A stretch of DNA of 17,804 bases from SIG603 sp964370635 (GTDB taxonomy: Bacteria; Bacillota; Clostridia; Oscillospirales; Acutalibacteraceae): contig CAYJJU010000031.1 in the NCBI GenBank assembly GCA_964370635.1, forward strand, positions 1 to 17,804, in the 5' to 3' direction. Below the pieces are notes generated by a model. The model had not been told where the DNA came from and did no database searches. It saw only the letters and a list, made by a program, of their open reading frames with translations. Shown here piece after piece: positions 14,512 to 17,804 of this stretch. The stretch's first letter is position 1, and each line of letters begins with the position of its first letter. The translations under genes and the position numbers were made by a program.

Positions 14512-15714
14512 ATGAAAAAGATAAACTTAATATGTTTAGCGCTGTTTATTATCCTGATTTTTTCGGCTTGCCAAACCAAAACAATGCCTACAATCACTGT
14601 AAATTCTATAGAAGAAATAGGCGAAATAATAGTAGCTGAAAACGAAAATCTACCCGAAATGCAAAAACTTTTACCTGAAGACGAAAATTTTGAGGGCTAT
14701 ATAAAAAATTATTTTAGCGACGATTTCATGACGACAGACGCAGTAATCTATTACCCAAAAGACAGCACACAGGCAAGTGAAATAGCCGTTTTCCACTGCG
14801 AAAATGCAGACGACGCAAAAATGGTGCAAGACGCATTTGACGAGTATATAGGCATGCGTCAGGGCATTTTTGCGGGATACTCGCCCGAGCAGGAAGACAT
14901 TATAAAAAATAGTACGGTGGCAGTAGTCGAAAACTTTGTAGCACTTATAATCTGTGAAAACGCCCAGCAAAGCGCCGAGTTTTTTGTGTCTATTGGAGAG
15001 GGATACACGCCTCAAATTTCTTCTGAAGAACCAACCCCCACCCCAGAGCCAACCCCAAATGAAAACGAGGAACCAACTCCCACCCCAGAGCCGACGCCTA
15101 GCGAAAGTTCCTCAGAACTTCCCGTGACTAGCGAAGACGAATTTAATGCCGAAAATGTAATCTCGGCATACAAAAGCGGTGACAGCGAAGACCTTATGCC
15201 AAAGGACAAGGAAATTTTTGACATAGTCACAAAGGCAATAGACGAAAACATCGGCGACGATATGACAGATTACGAAAAAGAGCTTATCATACATGACTGG
15301 GTGATAAGCAACACTCAGTACGACCCGGGCGAGCTAAGCTCTGACCCGAATGCGGTGCTCAGCCCAGAGCATGACAATCCTTATGGAACACTTGTTTACG
15401 GCTATGCAATTTGCTCAGGCTACACTTCCACTTTTCAACTTTTCATGGATTTGCTTGAGATAGAGTGCATAAGCGTAAGCGGCAGGTCGCACGGTGGCGC
15501 CGAGGAACATGCGTGGAACATGGTAAAACTTGATGGGCAGTGGTACTGTGTGGACCTTACCTGGGACGACCCTGTTGGAAGTCCCGGAACAGAGTATTTG
15601 AAGCACACGTATTTTAATGTCACAACAGAATTTTTAAGTTATAACGACCACTACTGGGACGAGGCTGCGTACCCTACCGCAACAGCGACCGAATATGCCT
15701 ATAATCAGCCATAA
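14512..15714 (+). CDS. Lipoprotein with DUF4358 domain and transglutaminase-like domain
   Basis: A 400-aa surface lipoprotein. The signal peptide ends in lipobox FSAC (Cys 20). Residues about 27-165 fit DUF4358, a domain of unknown function found in clostridial lipoproteins (EEIGEIIVAEN, DAVIYYPKDSTQASEIAVFHCENADDA). A Pro/Thr/Glu linker with two EEPTPTPEPTP units covers 172-197. Residues about 215-390 form a transglutaminase-like cysteine-protease-fold domain with the apparent triad Cys301 (YAICSGY), His333 (EEHAWN) and Asp348 (VDLTWDDP). Such domains can cut or crosslink proteins or peptidoglycan peptides; the substrate here is unknown. The start ATG follows TAGGAG. It probably shares an mRNA with the AraC-type regulator and ends at a strong terminator. 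Confidence 0.9.
   Translation: MKKINLICLALFIILIFSACQTKTMPTITVNSIEEIGEIIVAENENLPEMQKLLPEDENFEGYIKNYFSDDFMTTDAVIYYPKDSTQASEIAVFHCENADDAKMVQDAFDEYIGMRQGIFAGYSPEQEDIIKNSTVAVVENFVALIICENAQQSAEFFVSIGEGYTPQISSEEPTPTPEPTPNENEEPTPTPEPTPSESSSELPVTSEDEFNAENVISAYKSGDSEDLMPKDKEIFDIVTKAIDENIGDDMTDYEKELIIHDWVISNTQYDPGELSSDPNAVLSPEHDNPYGTLVYGYAICSGYTSTFQLFMDLLEIECISVSGRSHGGAEEHAWNMVKLDGQWYCVDLTWDDPVGSPGTEYLKHTYFNVTTEFLSYNDHYWDEAAYPTATATEYAYNQP
15028..15101 (+). repeat. Tandem repeat coding the Pro/Thr/Glu linker
   Basis: Two near-identical DNA units code EEPTPTPEPTP, separated by the codons for NEN. The low-complexity linker joins the DUF4358 and transglutaminase-like parts of the lipoprotein and probably spans the cell wall. 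Confidence 0.75.
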
Positions 15715-15726
15715 AATATGAATTAG

Positions 15727-15768
15727 AGCCAAAATATTCTATAAACTTACTCAATATTTTGGCTTTTT
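15727..15768 (+). terminator. Terminator of the araC-transglutaminase unit
   Basis: AGCCAAAATATT (15727-15738) pairs perfectly with AATATTTTGGCT (15753-15764) around a 14-base loop and is followed by TTTT. Confidence 0.85.
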
Positions 15769-15774
15769 AATTTA

Positions 15775-15803
15775 TTGTGCTTTATGTAAACTTATGGTAT
15801 AAT
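15775..15803 (+). promoter_or_regulatory. Promoter of the DEAD-box helicase gene
   Basis: -35 TTGTGC (15775-15780), a 17-base spacer and an extended -10 (TGG then TATAAT, 15798-15803). The start near 15810 gives a leader of about 78 bases, long compared with the other genes here. Confidence 0.7.
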
Positions 15804-15828
15804 ATATGTAGTATGAATAACTCGGCTG

Positions 15829-15859
15829 AAGGTGAGATGTTTAACATCTTCCTTTTTTT
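15829..15859 (+). promoter_or_regulatory. Terminator-like hairpin in the helicase leader (possible attenuator)
   Basis: AGATGT (15835-15840) pairs with ACATCT (15844-15849). The stem extends through G-U wobbles and one mismatch to AAGG and CCTT, and runs into seven Ts (15853-15859). It lies after the promoter and before the ribosome site AAGGAG (15879-15884), where an intrinsic terminator would cut off the helicase mRNA. This suggests control by readthrough or hairpin melting. Confidence 0.55.
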
Positions 15860-15887
15860 ATGCCCTATTAAAAATTTAAGGAGAATT

Positions 15888-17648
15888 ATGACAACTACTA
15901 CTTTTTACGATCTAAATCTAAACGAGCAAATGCAAAAAGCCATAGACAAAATGGGCTTTACCACTGCAACAGGTGTGCAGGCACAGGCGATACCTATAAT
16001 TAGAGAGGGTGTCGACATCTTAGCGCAGTCACAAACGGGAACAGGAAAAACAATGGCTTTTTCAATTCCTGCTGTCGAAAGCATAGAAAAAAGCGTGCAC
16101 AGTGTGCAGGTTTTAATACTCTTACCTACAAGAGAGCTTGCACTACAATGTGCAGACGAGGTAAGAAAACTCACAAAGCACATGCCTCACATAAAAATTG
16201 CGGAAATTTTCGGTGGTGCAGACTACAACACACAGTTTAAGGCTCTTAAAAAAGCAAACTTTGTGGTAGGAACACCGGGCAGAATAATGGACCACATGAG
16301 CAGAGGCACATTAAACATTGAAAATTTAAAGATGATAATCCTAGACGAAGCCGACGAAATGCTAAACATGGGCTTTAAGGAAGATATCGAAACTATCTTA
16401 AAAGATACGCCAAAAGAAAGACAGACTTTGCTGTTTTCTGCAACTGTTCCAAAGGCGATTTTAGACATTACTCATCAATTCCAAAAAAACGCAAAAAGAC
16501 TAAACCTATCGGGTAGCAGCACTACTTTAAAAGAAATAACTCAGCTTTATTTGGACATTCCTAAGGCGCAAAAAGAAAATGTTTTAAAACTATTAATGTT
16601 TTATTATAAGCCCGTACACTCCATAATTTTTGCAAACACAAAAAGCATGGTAGACGAGCTTTGCGACATGCTGTCCGATTTGGGACTCAGCGCAAGAGGC
16701 CTTCACGGCGACATGAAACAGCGTCAAAGAACAAATGTAATGGCAGATTTCAAAAGCGGTAAAACCGAGGTTTTAATTGCGACAGACGTTGCCGCACGTG
16801 GAATAGATGTAAGCGACATTGACTATGTTTTTAACTATGACATACCAAAAATGTCGGAATACTACGTGCACAGAATAGGAAGAACCGGAAGAGCAGGCAG
16901 AAAAGGCACTGCAATCACCCTTTGCTGTGGCAGACAGCAGGTATCTACAATAAAAGCACTTGCAAGAAAACTTCAGTCTGATATAACAGAAATTCCCACA
17001 CCAACGGTTGAAAGCATACAAATGAGCGAACTAGAGGGCAATGTAGAGCAAGTGGTAAAAATTCTTGCCGAAAACAAGATAAATCCGGCACAAAAAATGC
17101 TTATCGACACCCTTGTAGGCTACGGCTACAGCTTAGAACAAATTTCATATGCTCTATCGGGCATGGCGTTTGACAAAAAGACAAGTGGTCTTCAAAATGT
17201 TGAAAAATCGCAAAAAACAGCCTCACAAAAAGCCGAGAGAAACAGCTCAAAGAGCGACGATAGCTCACGCAGTTTTTCAAGCATGGTGCTGGACATAGGC
17301 TCGTCTTCAAGATGTAGGGCAAACCATATAGTCGGCGCAATTACAGAGCGCACAGGCATTTCTTCAAGAAGCATCGGTAAAATTGAGATAGAAGAAGATT
17401 ATTCAATTGTAGCAATTCCCACCGATATGATATACGATATTATAAGCGACATGAGAAATATAAAAATCTGTGGCAAGCCTGTAATTGCCTCTCATGTAAA
17501 AGAAGTGAAGAAAAAGAAAAGTTCGGGAGAGCGCAGAAAAAGCGATTCCTCTCATAAATCTCGCCCACAAAGAAAAGGCAAACCACAAAGCCGCAGTGAT
17601 GGAGATAAAGATTATTCCAGACTTGCAAAGAAAAAGAAAAGAAGATAA
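15888..17648 (+). CDS. deaD: DEAD-box ATP-dependent RNA helicase with DbpA-type RNA-binding domain
   Basis: A 586-aa RNA helicase, probably for ribosome assembly or cold-stress RNA remodelling. The start is ATG 15888, shortly after AAGGAG; the frame stays open to 15777, but that part lies over the promoter and leader. Helicase motifs in order: F6 and Q31 of the Q motif, SQTGTGKT (48-55), PTRELALQ (80-87), TPGR (129-132), DEAD (153-156), SAT (184-186), ATDVAARGID (298-307) and HRIGRTGRAGR (328-338). A Ser/Lys linker (about 432-462) is followed by a DbpA-type RNA-binding domain (about 465-540: DIGSSSRCRANHIVGAI, IGKIEIEEDYSIVAIP, ICGKPVIASHV) and a basic tail ending KKKKRR. Length and layout fit DeaD/CsdA or DbpA-like enzymes; the gene name is a best guess. 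It is a single-gene unit with a strong terminator. Confidence 0.94.
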   Translation: MTTTTFYDLNLNEQMQKAIDKMGFTTATGVQAQAIPIIREGVDILAQSQTGTGKTMAFSIPAVESIEKSVHSVQVLILLPTRELALQCADEVRKLTKHMPHIKIAEIFGGADYNTQFKALKKANFVVGTPGRIMDHMSRGTLNIENLKMIILDEADEMLNMGFKEDIETILKDTPKERQTLLFSATVPKAILDITHQFQKNAKRLNLSGSSTTLKEITQLYLDIPKAQKENVLKLLMFYYKPVHSIIFANTKSMVDELCDMLSDLGLSARGLHGDMKQRQRTNVMADFKSGKTEVLIATDVAARGIDVSDIDYVFNYDIPKMSEYYVHRIGRTGRAGRKGTAITLCCGRQQVSTIKALARKLQSDITEIPTPTVESIQMSELEGNVEQVVKILAENKINPAQKMLIDTLVGYGYSLEQISYALSGMAFDKKTSGLQNVEKSQKTASQKAERNSSKSDDSSRSFSSMVLDIGSSSRCRANHIVGAITERTGISSRSIGKIEIEEDYSIVAIPTDMIYDIISDMRNIKICGKPVIASHVKEVKKKKSSGERRKSDSSHKSRPQRKGKPQSRSDGDKDYSRLAKKKKRR

Positions 17649-17654
17649 ATTTAT

Positions 17655-17683
17655 AAAAAAACGGCCGAAAGGCCGTTTTTTTT
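17655..17683 (+). terminator. Strong terminator of the helicase gene
   Basis: ACGGCC and GGCCGT (17661-17666 and 17671-17676) form a GC-rich stem capped by a GAAA loop, flanked by an A-run before and eight Ts after. Confidence 0.93.
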
Positions 17684-17739
17684 AGTGAAGAGTGAAAAGT
17701 GAAAAGTGAAGAGTTGTTGTGAAATGCTTCGCATTTTTT
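17684..17739. repeat. Heptamer repeat plus small hairpin
   Basis: Four copies of AGTGAAG/AGTGAAA (17684-17711) run into a hairpin AAATGC-TTC-GCATTT (17722-17736) and three more Ts. From memory, AGTGAAAAGTGAAGAGT-type strings next to such hairpins recur between genes in many Firmicutes, so this is probably a dispersed element. The final bases (17740-17804) show no gene or clear signal. Confidence 0.6.
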
Positions 17740-17804
17740 GATTTTATATAAGGGTCTGTGAATAAAAGTCTGTAAATTCAGATTTTCTATGATAAGTTTT
17801 GGGA

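Noticed and set aside
15012..15251. Minus-strand frame with a Gly/Val/Ser repeat
   Set aside because: It is the antisense of the Pro/Thr/Glu linker of the transglutaminase lipoprotein.
15777..15887. N-terminal extension of the helicase by 37 codons
   Set aside because: The extension covers the promoter -10 and the leader hairpin, has no ribosome site and is not part of the DEAD-box family; ATG 15888 has AAGGAG.

Overview
The window reads as AT-rich chromosomal DNA from an anaerobic, low-GC Firmicute of the class Clostridia. Support comes from purine-rich Shine-Dalgarno sequences before nearly every gene, lipoprotein signal peptides, a TM1266-type regulator of the iron-only hydrogenase system, clostridial domain families (DUF3221, DUF4358) and multi-domain c-di-GMP proteins. 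I see no rRNA, tRNA, CRISPR array, transposase or phage gene, and no gene-free stretch longer than about 205 bases. Species cannot be named from the sequence.

Layout. (1) 68-6736, minus strand: two large c-di-GMP turnover proteins in tandem. One is membrane-anchored (Cache-GGDEF-EAL-PAS). The other is cytosolic (PAS-PAS-GGDEF-GAF-PAS-GAF-GGDEF-EAL). (2) 6882-7657, minus: a small DUF3221-type lipoprotein whose stop overlaps the start of a short HTH regulator resembling a WYL/YafY protein without its WYL core. (3) 7769-8251, plus: TspO/MBR family membrane protein, convergent on (4) through a shared 18-bp hairpin. (4) 8314-12020, minus: a compact zinc-uptake operon in the order zur, znuA, znuC, znuB, acidic OB-fold-like lipoprotein. 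It starts at a consensus promoter with an inverted repeat over the predicted transcription start. (5) 12224-13030, plus: a cysteine glutathione peroxidase and a TM1266-like regulator, each with its own promoter. (6) 13075-13458, minus: a VOC (glyoxalase-fold) protein, divergent from (7) 13597-15714, plus: an AraC-family regulator followed by a DUF4358/transglutaminase-like lipoprotein. (8) 15888-17648, plus: a DEAD-box RNA helicase with a DbpA-type RNA-binding domain, preceded by a leader that carries a terminator-like hairpin.

How the genes work together. The zinc operon is a self-contained sense-and-import unit: a Fur-family repressor, a His-rich binding lipoprotein, an ATPase, a permease, and an extra lipoprotein that may handle zinc at the cell surface. 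The c-di-GMP pair probably links an extracellular signal and an intracellular signal to the same second messenger. The rest are ordinary single-gene housekeeping or stress units. I see no defence island and no clear new multi-gene system. The best leads are the zur start codon and operator, the extra lipoprotein of the zinc operon, the lipoprotein plus mini-regulator pair, the helicase leader, and the palindromic promoter region between the VOC and araC-type genes.
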